Shown one piece after another: positions 42,463 to 55,230 of a DNA stretch of 64,000 nucleotides. The stretch lies in the NCBI GenBank assembly GCA_037178975.1, contig JASJZH010000004.1, positions 3,410,001-3,474,000 on the forward strand, written 5' to 3'. Position numbers and translations under genes: made by a program. The notes beneath the pieces are model-generated. The model was not told the DNA's origin. It saw only the letters and a program-made list of their open reading frames with translations, and ran no database searches. Positions within the stretch are counted from its first letter, which is position 1. Each line of letters begins with the position of its first letter. This DNA comes from Oscheius tipulae. Taxonomy: Eukaryota; Nematoda; Chromadorea; Rhabditida; Rhabditidae.

Positions 42463-43116
42463 AGCAGAGCGCCCTAAAATATCTTGTGTACAAACCTCTA
42501 GAGATGAGTAAAGGAAAAGACATTCAGAGGAAAATGTGTTCCCGGATGAAAATATTTTTGTCATCCGCTCGTTTGACTAGTACGAATTGACGTAATTTTG
42601 CGTACTTATCAAAAAAAAAATCGGAGGAGGCAGAAGAGAAGTTCAAACCTGTAAATCCTTCACAAGTTTATATCCCCAATTACGCAAAGTACTGGACAAA
42701 ACGTGTTAATAACATATAGTCTGTTCACAAAAAACAACCAAACGACCAGGCATCGCGGGCTTTTTTTGGCGCGGATTCAAACAGCTCAAAATTGGTTAGA
42801 ATTTCAATAAGTTCATCTTTTCAATCATTTTTCTTCGTCTTTTACATCGTTTTTCTCCATTTCCGCTTGTTTTAACCGGAATATTCTGTTTTAACGAAAA
42901 ACAAAACGGAAAAATAGCTAGAAAAACGGGAAAAGATGAAATTGTTTGATGAACGAAATACTTGAAGCTAATTTTTAGCCCTTTGAATCCGCGCCAAAAA
43001 AAAGCCCGCGATGCGATGAACAGACTATAGCTAATTGAAAACCAGAGTGCGCAAAGAAAATCTTGAAAAACTCATTCTCATCTATGTTATGTTTCATCTA
43101 GCGACTAACTTTCAGG
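42463..43116. other. Intergenic with MITE
   Basis: Divergent promoter area between the uridine-kinase gene (minus) and the Obg GTPase (plus), interrupted by a 315-bp MITE (42715-43029). No gene seen. An ACTTTCAG ends two bases before the ATG at 43117. Confidence 0.5.
42715..43029. mobile_element. MITE related to the 10402-11960 transposon
   Basis: 315 bp, ends TATAGTCTGTTCA and complement. Inner subterminal CATCGCGGGCTTTTTTTGGC on the left mirrors GCCAAAAAAAAGCCCGCGATG on the right. Its left arm (TTTCAATAAGTTCATCTTTT) and right arm (GAACGAAATACTTGAAGCTA) match the corresponding arms of the long transposon closely. It has no transposase sequence and could fold as one hairpin. Confidence 0.85.
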
Positions 43117-44583
43117 ATGCGTATATGCCGTCCACTGAAGAATATCATTAAAAACGTGCAGCAACTGATACAGAACGATCTCGGGATAGTCACGGAAGAC
43201 AAATACGTGATACGTGTCAAAGGAGGGACAGGAGGAAACGGATTAGCTAGGTAATTTTTTTGGGACAACAATGTGTTATCTGTGCCAGATACAAAATGCG
43301 ACGAAAGGTTTCGAATGCTCTGTGAATGCTTCACAACAAAGATATCTTGGAAAATGACTCAATTTCAAGGTACAACGGAATCGGAGGAGCTGGCGGGAAT
43401 GTCTACCTTGTCACAAAGCAGGGAATGGCCTTTGTCGATATCAGAAAACGACTACAAAACTCCATGTCCATCCGAGCCGAAGCAGGAACTTCAAGCCAAA
43501 AGATAAAACTATTGGGAGACAATGGTTCAGATACGGTTCCTTACTGTCTCTTTCAGCTTCTATGAAGCTGTTTCAGATTTTTGAGGTCCCAGTAGGAATT
43601 GATGTCGTCAATGACGAAAACAACTTCCTCCTAGCCCGATGTAATCGACCATTCCAAAAATATCTCGTCGCAAAAGGTGGAGACGGTGGCTCTCCTACAA
43701 ACGGATTCAGGTATTTCCTTATAATTTTTTTTTAGTCAGTTTACAGAGGCCATAAGGGAGATAATCTGAACATATCTCTCCATCTCAAACTGCGGCCTAA
43801 CATAGGTCTTGTAGGATTTCCGAATGCAGGGAAATCGACACTTCTTTCGGCGTTTGTTCCCAAGAAAAGTATAAAAATTGCTCCATATCCATTTACAACG
43901 GTAGGCTGTTCATATACTCCAATGAATGAGCAAACTTTAGGTGAATCCACAAGTCGCCTTCTGGTCCTCTCCAGCTGGCAGCGAAAATCTGTTCACTCTG
44001 TCGATGGCCGACCTACCAGGTGTAGTCTTTTGTTCGTAGAAACAAACTGAAAAGTTTAGGTATAGTAGAAGGCGCGTCTCAAAACCGAGGCAAGGGCCAC
44101 AAGTTCCTGAAGCATCTCGAATACAGCGAAATTCTTTGTTTCGTGGTCGACTCGTTGGGATTCCAGTTGAAAAATGCTCTCAACGAGCCATTGAGATCGC
44201 CATTGGAGACGGTGGCTATTTTGAACAGAGAGCTCGAAGCGTATGATCACAAACTAGCTAAGAAGCCTTCAATCTTGCTCTTTAACAAAATTGATAAAGT
44301 CAAGGATATGAAAGTAAGTCTTTTTGCCGCATAAGCTCAACTTTACTTCTAGGAAATTGACAATCTCGCTGCTCAAATGAAGAAGCCCGACTGGCACCTA
44401 GCTCTTCCAGAAGAATCCCGTCCACATCGTCCGATCAGATTTGACTACGTCCTGCCCATTTCTGCGAGATTAGGCAACATCGAAAAAGTCAAAGACGTCT
44501 TTATACGAGTTCACAGAGATCTAAATCCAAATTTTGCCGGTAATATAGATTACAGTCCCAAGATAAAACATATGATTTATTGA
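43117..44583 (+). CDS. Obg-family GTPase (GTPBP10-like, mitochondrial ribosome assembly)
   Basis: Starts [20 protein letters not shown]. The Obg fold is Gly-rich ([14 protein letters not shown], then [44 protein letters not shown]). The G domain has G1 [18 protein letters not shown], switch PYPFTT, G3 [20 protein letters not shown]4 [12 protein letters not shown] and a G5-like VLPISARLG. By family it acts in maturation of the mitochondrial large ribosomal subunit. The splice after NGLA covers about 120 bp and may include an extra small exon. The final codons overlap the stop of the convergent minus-strand gene: TGA 44581-44583 against TAA 44577-44579. Confidence 0.9.
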
Positions 44584-45069
44584 TAATTATTAGGTCTTGT
44601 TATAACGCTCCTCGAAGCGACAGATTGAACTTTTGATACACCAAGTAGTCCATGTGTGATCGCCTGCATCAGTGTCTTCACCAAAACATAAAACAAGAAT
44701 ATCAGTAATGCTATCCGCGGTAAGAAGAGGTAGTCTATAGGTCCTTGCTGAACCATCATTTGCACACTTCGCGAACGAACAAACCTGGTGTGCTGGCTCT
44801 CCCGGCTGAAAGGTTGGCCAAAAGGCGATTGCCGAAAATAGTGCGGAACTCAATATAGTGATGCCTATCACTGCAGTTCTATATCGACTGTCCGTAAGAT
44901 AGTTTGATTCCACTTACAATCCTTTCAGGCGCCCAGCTGCGACTCCAAGAATAAGGAATAACACAATAACGGCGATAGCTGAGAATACGGCTGGTCCGAG
45001 ACCAAAAGGTCGAAGCATTGCTGTACGAAGAGCGTTGCTATAGCGATGCGCGCATGATTTGAGAAGCAT
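44577..45069 (-). CDS. Small two-TM membrane protein, unknown
   Basis: Three exons join in frame. From Met at 45069: MLLKSCAHRYSNALRTAMLR, a first TM (GPAVFSAIAVIVLFLILGVA), a polar loop (GFDRHHYIEFRTIFGNRLL ... GRASTPGPIDYLF) and a second TM (PRIALLIFLFYVLVKTLMQA), ending [12 protein letters not shown]. Start is uncertain: an in-frame Met at 45114 and one at 45018 (MLRPFGL) are alternatives. A TTTGTGTAG just upstream of 45090 could be a trans-splice acceptor and favours 45069. The stop codon TAA lies inside an AATAAA on its own strand and overlaps the convergent GTPase gene by 7 bp. No family recognised. Confidence 0.65.
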
Positions 45070-45132
45070 GAGTTTACGTTGTGAATAATTTACTCTACAC
45101 AAAGTATAAAACATGAAATACCGGTGATCTTT

Positions 45133-46313
45133 TCACTCGTCTTTTGCGACCGTCGGATGTCCTCCGATTCCGAAATAGCGGAAGGCAGACAAAGTAGCCT
45201 CTAGGCCGAGGAAACAGGCTGCATTCGCGGGGAAAGCACGGAGCATGACCGGTGTGAATCCCTGAAAAGAAGTGAAAAAATAAAATAAAAAGAAACCTTG
45301 AACAGAGCTCTGGGTCCTTCCTCTCTCAAAACCTCTCGCAGAACGCCGCGAATTCCATCGGGATATTTGCCTTCAGGAGCTGTTTGGAGCCGAGATTTGA
45401 GAACATCGGCAGGGATACAGACAGACCTACAATTCTATTATTATTTTATCAGACAGCAAGTTACTAACCAGTTAGCCATACCGGCCAACCCTCCGGCAAG
45501 TAGAGTTGCTCCGGGAGACAGAGTCCGTTCATTTCCTTCTCCACTGAACTTTTTCTTGAGGTACTCGTAGACAGATAGATAAGCAGCACTGGCAGGAATA
45601 TCTTAGCACGAAAATGGTTTGAAATGAGTTTGAAGCTGACCTCGAAGAAGAGTTGCTCCTGTTCCACGGTAAATCGAGGCCATTCCTCCCTGCTTATACA
45701 GCTTCTTCACAACATCGAGAGGACCGTCGTAGTGCACTCCAGATGGAGCATGACCGGACGATTGCACCTAAACAATGTGTAATCAAAGAACAGAACTAAC
45801 CTGTAGAAGACACTTGATTCTTTCACCCGGGACCATGACGATTGTGGTGAAAAGACCAGCTAGGGCACCGCTGTTGGCATTCTGTATGAAAGTCATCTCT
45901 TGGTCTGAATGAATGATCTTACATAAATAAAGATTAGAACCAACTGGGCTCAGTTGTTTGAAGCCATTTTCCAACAGCGCATCCTCCGAAAAATACGGCA
46001 AAAAGAGGAGATACTCCAATCAGAGGGGCGGACATTCCCTGAAGGGTTCGATAAAAAAGAAAAACGTCGTCTTACTTTGTAAAGAGCAGTGAACCCTTCC
46101 TTGGCAATCGTCTGTTTGAAACAATCGAGGGCTCCTGTGAACAACGGTTTCTGCCCGGGTAGAGGACGAGGCATCGTCTGAATTCTCACCTAAAAAAATA
46201 AATATATACACAACAATTCAAACAACCTTGACAGTGTCGAATGGATGTCCGACAATGACCGTGCAAGAGCCTCCAACTCCTCCGGCGATAAAATTAAGCA
46301 AGACATCGGACAT
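45133..46313 (-). CDS. dif-1: Mitochondrial carnitine/acylcarnitine carrier (SLC25A20 type)
   Basis: Inner-membrane carrier exchanging acylcarnitine for carnitine for fatty-acid oxidation. [20 protein letters not shown] at 46313. Three repeats each carry the P-x-(D/E)-x-x-(K/R) signature: [50 protein letters not shown]. Typical linkers [20 protein letters not shown] and [20 protein letters not shown] are present; the end is [20 protein letters not shown]. Family and motifs match C. elegans dif-1. TTGCAG three bases before the ATG suggests trans-splicing. Confidence 0.93.
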
Positions 46314-46871
46314 CTTCTGCAATTCAACAGTAAAGTATTGAATAAAGTACCGAAAGAGAAGAAATTGAAAAGAGGCTGCAGCTGACACCCGTGTTCTGCG
46401 CACGAACTTTGTACTCTGTCCCTATAGGAAAAAATAAGGACGAATTCACGGCAACCTCAGAGCCTATATGTTGCCATTTCTGTTACATACTTGGAAAAAA
46501 TAGAATTTCAAAATGGCCATAGAAAGTCAACTGCCGTAGTTACATCTTGAATGTACCGTGCGGAAAACGCGTAGGTAATCTTATAGCACATGTCTTGAAT
46601 TCAGTTCGAAGAATTTTCAAAACAGTAAGTCGAACAAGGAAGAAAGGGTAAATAAAACCCAGGCGAATGAACAAGGTCAATGTCCAGCCCCCCGATAAGC
46701 GGCCAGACTGTTGCACAGTACAGGTTCGATACACAGCACATTGTTAGATAACAAGTAAGGTTCAGAGCAGATACAAAGGTCGGAAATCAATCAATTCATT
46801 CTCTAAAACATAACAAAGGAATTTTGAGAGAACTAGCAAAAATGTATGGCTCTATAAGATCCAGTAGTTGT
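46314..46871. other. Intergenic between carrier and cytochrome c
   Basis: 558 bp, no gene seen. Both flanking genes are on the minus strand. Confidence 0.45.
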
Positions 46872-47507
46872 TTAGATTTTCTTCTCAGACTCGACTTCCA
46901 AGTACTTGATAAGATGGGCACGATCATCCTTGGACTTCAATCCGGCGAAGACCATCTTGGTTCCAGGAATGTATTTCTTGGGGTTGAGAAGATATTCAAA
47001 CAGCGTCTCGCGGGTCCAGGTGACTCCCTGAAAACAACAAATAAGGTCTTTGAAAAGTGGCCTGAAGTTCTCCCAATGTCCCATCTCACAATAGTTCTCG
47101 TTTGATTCAATGATGACGCGGGCTGATTTTCGATAACAACAGCAACGTGATCAAACAAACGAACATTCCGATGTACTTTTGAATAATGCCAAACTTCTTA
47201 CGAACAATCAAATTTAATCATGTACAAGCCTTTAGCATTTAGTTGGCGTAACTTCAGCAAAAAATGCGGTTTCGGAGGAAAGATGTACCTTAGCCTTGTT
47301 GGCGGGGGAGTAATCAAATCCATCGACGGAACCAGACTTTCTGCCGATGACACCATGAAGAGTAGGTCCGGTCTTGGTGGCCTTAGAGTCGGCAACATGG
47401 CACTGGAGGCATCTCTTAAGTAGAGAATCGATAAAGAGGCTGAAGCAACTAACCTGCTTGAAGACCTGCTTTCCTTTCTCGTAATCTCCCTCAGGAATAT
47501 CAGCCAT
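46872..47507 (-). CDS. cyc-2.1: Cytochrome c
   Basis: Electron carrier between complexes III and IV, and an apoptosis cofactor in other animals. [18 protein letters not shown], heme-binding [61 protein letters not shown] (axial Met), [20 protein letters not shown]. 111 residues in three exons; the second intron is about 200 bp. Paralogue number is a guess. Immediately upstream on this strand is TTTCAG followed by GGTTACA-ATG. Confidence 0.94.
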
Positions 47508-47888
47508 TGTAACCCTGAAATATCACTGTAAAATAGTGAAAGGATGTTTGAAACAAAACAGGATCGCTATGATGCAAGGGACTCGGACAGGCGGTGCACC
47601 CTACGCCACGCCCCATGTATTCCCCAGTTTTACTGGAGCGCGAATACATCTCGAAATATAAGTAGTACAAGTGGTTCGAATGGATTTGGCAAAACGTTTG
47701 GGATTCTATACAACAGATATACAAAGTCATTGTTGACTGCTCGAGTCCCTGGAAAAAAAAGAAATTCCCCCTCTGCAGTTTTCAAGAGACAGTGAAGCGG
47801 TAGCTAATGACGGTGAAACCATGCAGTACAAAATTGTAGAACAGAATGATGCAACAACAACCATTTATCCAATAACAACAACCACATT
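47508..47888. other. Intergenic between cytochrome c and eL20
   Basis: 380 bp containing the cytochrome c 5' region and the eL20 3' UTR. No gene seen; AAC-rich repeats lie near 47850-47880. Confidence 0.45.
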
Positions 47889-48526
47889 TTAAGCAAAATG
47901 AGTGGTAGGGCGTCTGGTAGTGAAGGCGGAAACGTTGCGTCTCTTCGAAACACGGTGGGGAAGGGGGAATTTGATCTTCGAGTCATGGAACATCTTGATT
48001 CCGACGCGCTTGGTATCGGCGGCCTTGATAGCTTGAACCTTCAGGATATGGATGCGGTCGGCTTGGGCACGATGGCGGGCTCCCATGTCACGATAGGCCT
48101 GTGTGACGGCGCCGGCTACAGACACGTCACGGTACTCGCGGTACATGTTGTGGTGGCCGGTTCTGGAGTCATACTTGAGCCACACTCCGAAGTTCTTGAC
48201 GGTGCCAGTGCTCTTGGCGAAAACCTGAAAAAATAAAATGAGCATCAAGATGACAAAGATCACTGAAGAAATTGGTTAAAAAAGATTATTGATAGAAATA
48301 TAAGAAAAATGGAACTCACTTCCTTGCAGGAAAGAATTTCTCCACTGGCTTTCTTCACACGACGAAGCATAGAAACAAAGTACCAGAAACGGGACTTGGC
48401 GATGACTTGGTTGCTAGCGAAGATCTGCATTTTCCAGATAGGGGTGACTGGCTCATTCTCCGTGGGGATCTTACGTCCAATGACGGTGTACTCCTTCAAT
48501 ACCTCTCCGAGAGCCTTGGTCGGCAT
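47889..48526 (-). CDS. rpl-20: Ribosomal protein eL20 (L18a)
   Basis: Large cytosolic ribosomal subunit protein of about 178 residues. [20 protein letters not shown] at 48526, [127 protein letters not shown]. All family blocks are present. The start follows TTTCAG and GGTTAAAC. Confidence 0.95.
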
Positions 48527-48833
48527 GTTTAACCCTGAAATTTTTTTTTTTCATAAAACGGATAGAGTAAAGAATAAATAAGGAGCTGTATCCCTCCAAT
48601 TTGCATGACATTTTCTATGCGAAAAATTGCTATAAATGAGGGAAAACAAGGAAAGAAAACAATACAAAATAAGAAAGTTCATTTTCAACTGGGCGCACAA
48701 ATCCTAAAAACGCAGAAAAGTGGGCAGGGTGTACGAATCTGCGGCGTGTTTCGAAGGTGTACGAATCGAGATGGTGTGCATACGATAGGTCAATGGCGCG
48801 CGTTTAAACTTGGTCTCTTTTGAAGAATTGGAG
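48527..48833. promoter_or_regulatory. Divergent promoter region of eL20 and ECSIT
   Basis: 307 bp between the two start codons. No TATA box recognised; no coding frame supported. Confidence 0.4.
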
Positions 48834-50282
48834 ATGTTCCGAACAAAGACTGTCGGAGGGCTCTTCATCGGCATTTCTAATCTCTCCAAGCAACATCACA
48901 AAGTTGGATCTTCACTACTGATTCGGAATACCCAAAGAAACCATCAACCAAGCGCTGGAAGATGTCTGTCAAACGCTGCAAGTACTTCAAAGATGGTTTG
49001 TAGTATTTCTATACCTCTTTCACTGTTTCTTTCAAAAGGAAAATACGAATGAGCGAAGGCTGGTACATCTTGAGAGCCAATTCGAGACAACACCGCCTCA
49101 GGAGAGGGATAAATCGGCTTTCTTAGCTGCCATTGGTATGTTTTCTAATACTCACAAATTTATCATTTCTAGCTGTTTTCAAGGATCGGAAAGCCAGAAA
49201 TCATGTCGAGTTTATCAATTCGGCGCTCAAATTCTTGAAGCAATACGGAGTTCACAAAGACGTTGAAGTCTACAAGGCTCTTCTGAATATATTCCCGAAG
49301 GGAAAGATGATTCCCCAGAATCAATTTCAAGTAAGGGCTTTTTCTACTCCACTGAAGAATTTAGAAAATCTTTTTACATTTTCCTATGCAACAAAATTGC
49401 TGCGTGAAAGTTCTCGATGAGATGGAATGGCATGGAGTGCAACCGGATAAAGAAATTCATGATATTGTAGTGAATGCGTTTGGAGAATGGAATTTTGCAA
49501 CCAAAAAGGTTTGTCTACTATCTCTTGCGATAGGCTCGGTTTCCGATTAAACGGATGCTATACTGGATGCCTAAACTCAAGCACAGCAACAAATATTTTG
49601 ACAGAAGGAAAATAGAAGGTGTGGTCCTATTTCATATAAATCTTACTGAACTGGTAGGAAAGCAATTGTCGCCTGAAGAAATGGCTGGTCTTGTTTTACA
49701 AATGATCTCTCGAGACCCAGGAACCTTTTTCTCTCTGGTCAAATTCGATGACAGTCGCTTTCCTGAGAAGGGATGGCTGGCTAGCGCGCAGAGTCCTTCT
49801 CAACAAAACCTTGTCAGCGAGTTGGGAAATAATCAACAGGTGAGAGTCTAAAGACAAGCACCTTTCTTGCCTTAGGTTTTCGTAGACGGCCCGTTTCCAG
49901 TGTTTCTGATGGATAATAAGGCCGAATATGTAATGCTCACATCTTCCGCTACTTCAAATTCAGTACAAGATTTCAAAAATGAAAAGGTATGATATTAGTT
50001 TGATAAATATCTCCTGTTCAGAACAAAGACGACTTCACGACGTGGTTTAGCGAATGGGATAATGAACGACGCTTGAAAACGGGTACAATTCACGAGCAGA
50101 AGCATGAGACTATCCTGGCGTTAGGAGTACTTCATAGGTAGTTGTGACTCTTCCTCGTCTACCGAATTTTCAGAAACGACAACAAAACTGGCTCCATCTG
50201 GTTCGAACATCTACAGAAGACCAATCCCCATCTTCGGGAAATACAGCCACGTATCCGACTAGACAAACCAATGTTTTCTTAG
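48834..50282 (+). CDS. ecsit: ECSIT (mitochondrial complex I assembly / signalling adaptor)
   Basis: Starts MFRTKTVGGLFIGISNLSKQ, a basic amphipathic mitochondrial presequence. Conserved ECSIT parts follow: RNHVEFINSALKFLKQYGVH, KDVEVYKALLNIFPKGKMIP, VLDEMEWHGVQPDKEIHDIV, NAFGEWNFATKKVKRMLYWM, then IPQNQFQ-type PPR-like helices, KQLSPEEMAGLVLQMISRD, the C-terminal module QQVFVDGPFPVFLMDNKAEY and the end LGVLHRNDNKTGSIWFEHLQ with TNPHLREIQPRIRLDKPMFS. In animals it assists assembly of respiratory complex I; a Toll-pathway role is known only from other phyla. AATAAA about 8 bp after the stop. About eight exons with short introns. Confidence 0.88.
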
Positions 50283-50587
50283 AACATGAGAATAAAGTTG
50301 AGACATAGCTAAGTACCGAAAGTCTAATCTACGATCCCGTCAGTCCTTTTTGACCTCGTATGGCCCTAGGGCTTTCTTAGCTAAGCATCGTTCCGCGACG
50401 GCGGCCGTACGCTAAAAGTATATAAGGAACCAGTCCGCGCTCATCTGCTAGCGCGATATCCCGCCTGTGTTACCGTCGGCGCTTTGTCGAATGGCAGATG
50501 AGAGACGTCAACTTCCCACTTGACTTCCTATTTTCGTACTTTCTCTTTGTTCCTTCTCCTCGTCCCATTTCACAAGACAGCTTTAGT
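50283..50587 (+). promoter_or_regulatory. Promoter of cuticle collagen with TATA box
   Basis: TATATAAG at 50419-50426, about 160 bp before the ATG at 50588, in a GC-richer stretch. A clear TATA box is expected for strongly, periodically expressed collagens. Confidence 0.55.
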
Positions 50588-51822
50588 ATGGAAGACCCTC
50601 GCGAGAGGGCCTACAAGGCGGTAACGTATGCGGCAGTCACGTTTTCTGTAGTGGCCATTGTCTCCCTGTGTATTTCAATGCCTATCGTCTATAGTTTCGT
50701 CGACAGCATTCAACAACAGACGAAGAAAGATCTCCAGTTCTGCAAGGTCTGTTCTAATGTGTGGACTGGAAAGGTTGGAAATGTTCAGAACTCGGCCAGA
50801 GATATTATGGGAGAGATTGGTCATAAGAAACCGTCTCCGTTCGCTTCGTTCACAGGCAATGCCACTGCTCGTGCCAAACGTCAAGCTGTTGGCTGTCCTG
50901 GCTGTTGCAAACCCGGACACCCCGGTAGACCGGGTCTCCCAGGAAGAAATGGTAAAGAAACTTTCTACGAAACAGTATGAAGTTGAAGGCAAGCCTGGAA
51001 TTCCCGGTGCTCCTGGACGTCCTGGTACACCTGGAAGACCTCCGATTGTTTGCGAGGAACTGGATGTTCCTCCCTGCAACCCCTGTCCTCCTGGACCCGC
51101 TGGGCCTCAAGGACCTCCTGGTAAGTCAGAAATAGACCCTTCTTCGTTCTGTTGTCCCGTTCGTTGTCGTCTGAAATCGAATAAGTGCCGTCCGGAAATG
51201 CGGGGATTGCCAGCTCGGGGATGAGATGATTGGCTTTGGGCGTTGACTCTCAAATTCGATGTCTGAACTCTCTATTTCAGGCAGTCCTGGTAATCCTGGA
51301 AGAGCTGGAAACCCCGGTCGCCCTGGTGCCCCTGGTACCCCTGGACCGGTAAGATAGAAATGGGAAAACTTTAGTTTTGATGTTTAGACTGGACCACCTG
51401 GACCCCTCGGAAACGCTGGAAATCCAGGAAAGGACGGAGACCAGGGTGAGCCTGGACGACCTGCCCCTAGCACAGCAGCGATTCCTGGAGAGCCCGGAGC
51501 TCCAGGAGATGTCGGTTTGTTAGCATTTTTTCTCCTGTTGAAACCATCTTTCAGGACCTCCCGGTCTGCCAGGTGAGGACGGGGTCGCAGGGCGCGACGG
51601 CCAGCCCGGTTCCGCGGGTCCTCAAGGCCCTGCTGGAGCTCCTGGAAATCCCGGACCCAGCGGTCCTCTCGGTCAAATTGGACCTATCGGCCAACCTGGC
51701 CCAGCTGGAGAGCGTGGAATTTGTCCCAAGTCAGAATATTCCAGAGAATGCCGTCCAGTCGCTCTTTCAGATACTGTGCGCTTGACGGAGGAGTGTTCTT
51801 CGAAGATGGAACGAGGCGATAA
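50588..51822 (+). CDS. Cuticle collagen
   Basis: [20 protein letters not shown], one N-terminal hydrophobic segment, [13 protein letters not shown], then the furin-like site ARAKRQ before the Cys cluster [10 protein letters not shown]. Gly-X-Y blocks run in several exons ([27 protein letters not shown]), with a break [16 protein letters not shown], then further triplets to [19 protein letters not shown]. The end is [20 protein letters not shown], the usual Cys-x-x-x-Cys tail for interchain bonding. It resembles the collagen at the left edge at its N-terminus. Stop TAA 51820-51822 is set by the last 42-bp intron. Confidence 0.95.
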
Positions 51823-52248
51823 CGGGTCCCGACTGCCCAACCGTAATAAGCAATCTCAATTCCTATTATTAAATGTTACTATTCTTCAATTTTCGAAGAA
51901 AGGGAAACCAGTTAGTCGCACGTAAATTGGCAGAATTATCCACTGAAAAAGAGAGCCGTCAGGGGAAGGCAAACGGAACAAATTGCTTTGCGCTAATTAG
52001 AAAAGGACTGCTGGAGATTGCCATACTACTTGGAGTCTCGTTTTGGTCAGAAGAGTGACCCCAAAAATCAAAAAACTCTCTCAGAAAAAAAGTCACAATG
52101 AGTCATCTTATCCACTTGACTACCGCCAGACGATCTCTCGGAAAGGTGTTGAACCGAGTCTGAACAGGACACGAGGGGAATCAGACGACAGAAGAGAGTA
52201 TTCTGATGGTGTAGAGGGCAGACAGCTCTCGCGAAGAGAACACGCAAA
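51823..52248. other. Intergenic between collagen and CaM kinase
   Basis: 426 bp with no supported gene. Confidence 0.45.
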
Positions 52249-54298
<2,050 letters not shown>

Positions 54299-54482
54299 GC
54301 TTTGGACACTGTGCCGGAACAACGACTGCTGTGGCCTTGTCTGTGATTTCTGATTCCCTCGCTGTACATATTTTGATCACAATTGTCACCAGTTATTTAT
54401 ATAAAAAGTGGATATACGCATATTTTCAAGAATAAGTCAAGTATTTACAATGATTTGATGGCAGGAAGCAATTTTGTGGACG

Positions 54483-54787
54483 ATGCTGCTCCTGCTGCTG
54501 CTCTGCTGTCCAGCTACGGCGATTTTCGAATGCGGAAGCAAAGAAAGAGTGATGGAGGTACCACCCAGCAGAAATTCGTGTTCTACAACTTGCAAAGTGA
54601 CAAAGCTGAGACTAAAGATGAAATCGAACAAGAAGAAGGCGACGATCAAGGAAGGACTGAAGACAGGTAGGAATGATATAAGGTATACGACTCTGTTGAC
54701 TCAATCTTTCCACTTGCCTTAGTATTATTTTCAGGTAAAAAGTGCTATCCGACACACGAAAGACGGCAGGAAGAAGAAACCAGCTAA
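54483..54787 (+). CDS. Small secreted Cys-containing peptide, tentative
   Basis: Exon 1 54483-54666 and exon 2 54735-54787 join in phase to about 79 residues. Signal peptide MLLLLLLCCPATA, then IFECGSKERVMEVPPSRNSC, STTCKVTKLRLKMKSNKKKA and GKKCYPTHERRQEEETS. Cys spacing (C-x15-C-x3-C) recalls the start of a TIL-type inhibitor, but the domain would be incomplete, and the basic middle is odd. A competing frame on the same bases (DDAAPAAALLSSYGDF) is also open. Support is the signal peptide and phase-matching intron only. Confidence 0.4.
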
Positions 54788-54984
54788 CTGGGAGAAACAA
54801 CAGACGACCATCTTACCTGTATCCGAAGAATTTTCATTTGGTTTGAGTTTCAAAAAAAAAAAGAATAGGAGTAAGTTCGGCAGTTTTTAAAAAGAATACG
54901 TTGCTTGCCTTTCATCACACTGGGAACGAGATAAACGTCCCGAAGAGCGTGTACGGCAGAGTCAAACTGTTCAAACGGATAGGT

Positions 54985-55200
54985 ATGGAACTCAAAGCTC
55001 TTCGTGCGTCCGTTCAAATCCCAGTACCTTCTACGACCAAGTTGCTTCTACTGCTGCTCCTCTTGACTACCGCAGTCCCAACCTCCAAGACGTCACATTA
55101 TCCCTCGGGGGGTAAGTGTCCTTTTAATGTCACCACAACCCCTCTTGCAAAAAGCATTGGCTGGTTGCATTATTACAATAGTATGAACATTAAATAGGTA
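54985..55200 (+). CDS. Weak hydrophobic ORF, uncertain
   Basis: ATG 54985 gives MELKALRASVQIPVPSTTKL, a Leu-rich hydrophobic run (LLLLLLLLTTAVP) and TSKTSHYPSGG before a possible splice donor or read-through stop. No family, no clear second exon. It may be a small secreted gene related in style to the one at 54483, or chance. Confidence 0.2.
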
Positions 55201-55230
55201 CTCGGATTTCAGGGAAATTGAGTATGCGAA

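Noticed and set aside
46715..46745. GGTTCGATAC resembling a tRNA B-box
   Set aside because: No A-box or cloverleaf around it; no tRNA was found in the window.
54423..54670. Alternative frame DDAAPAAALLSSYGDF over the small secreted gene
   Set aside because: Lacks a signal peptide and a coherent splice; kept only as a caution for the 54483 call.
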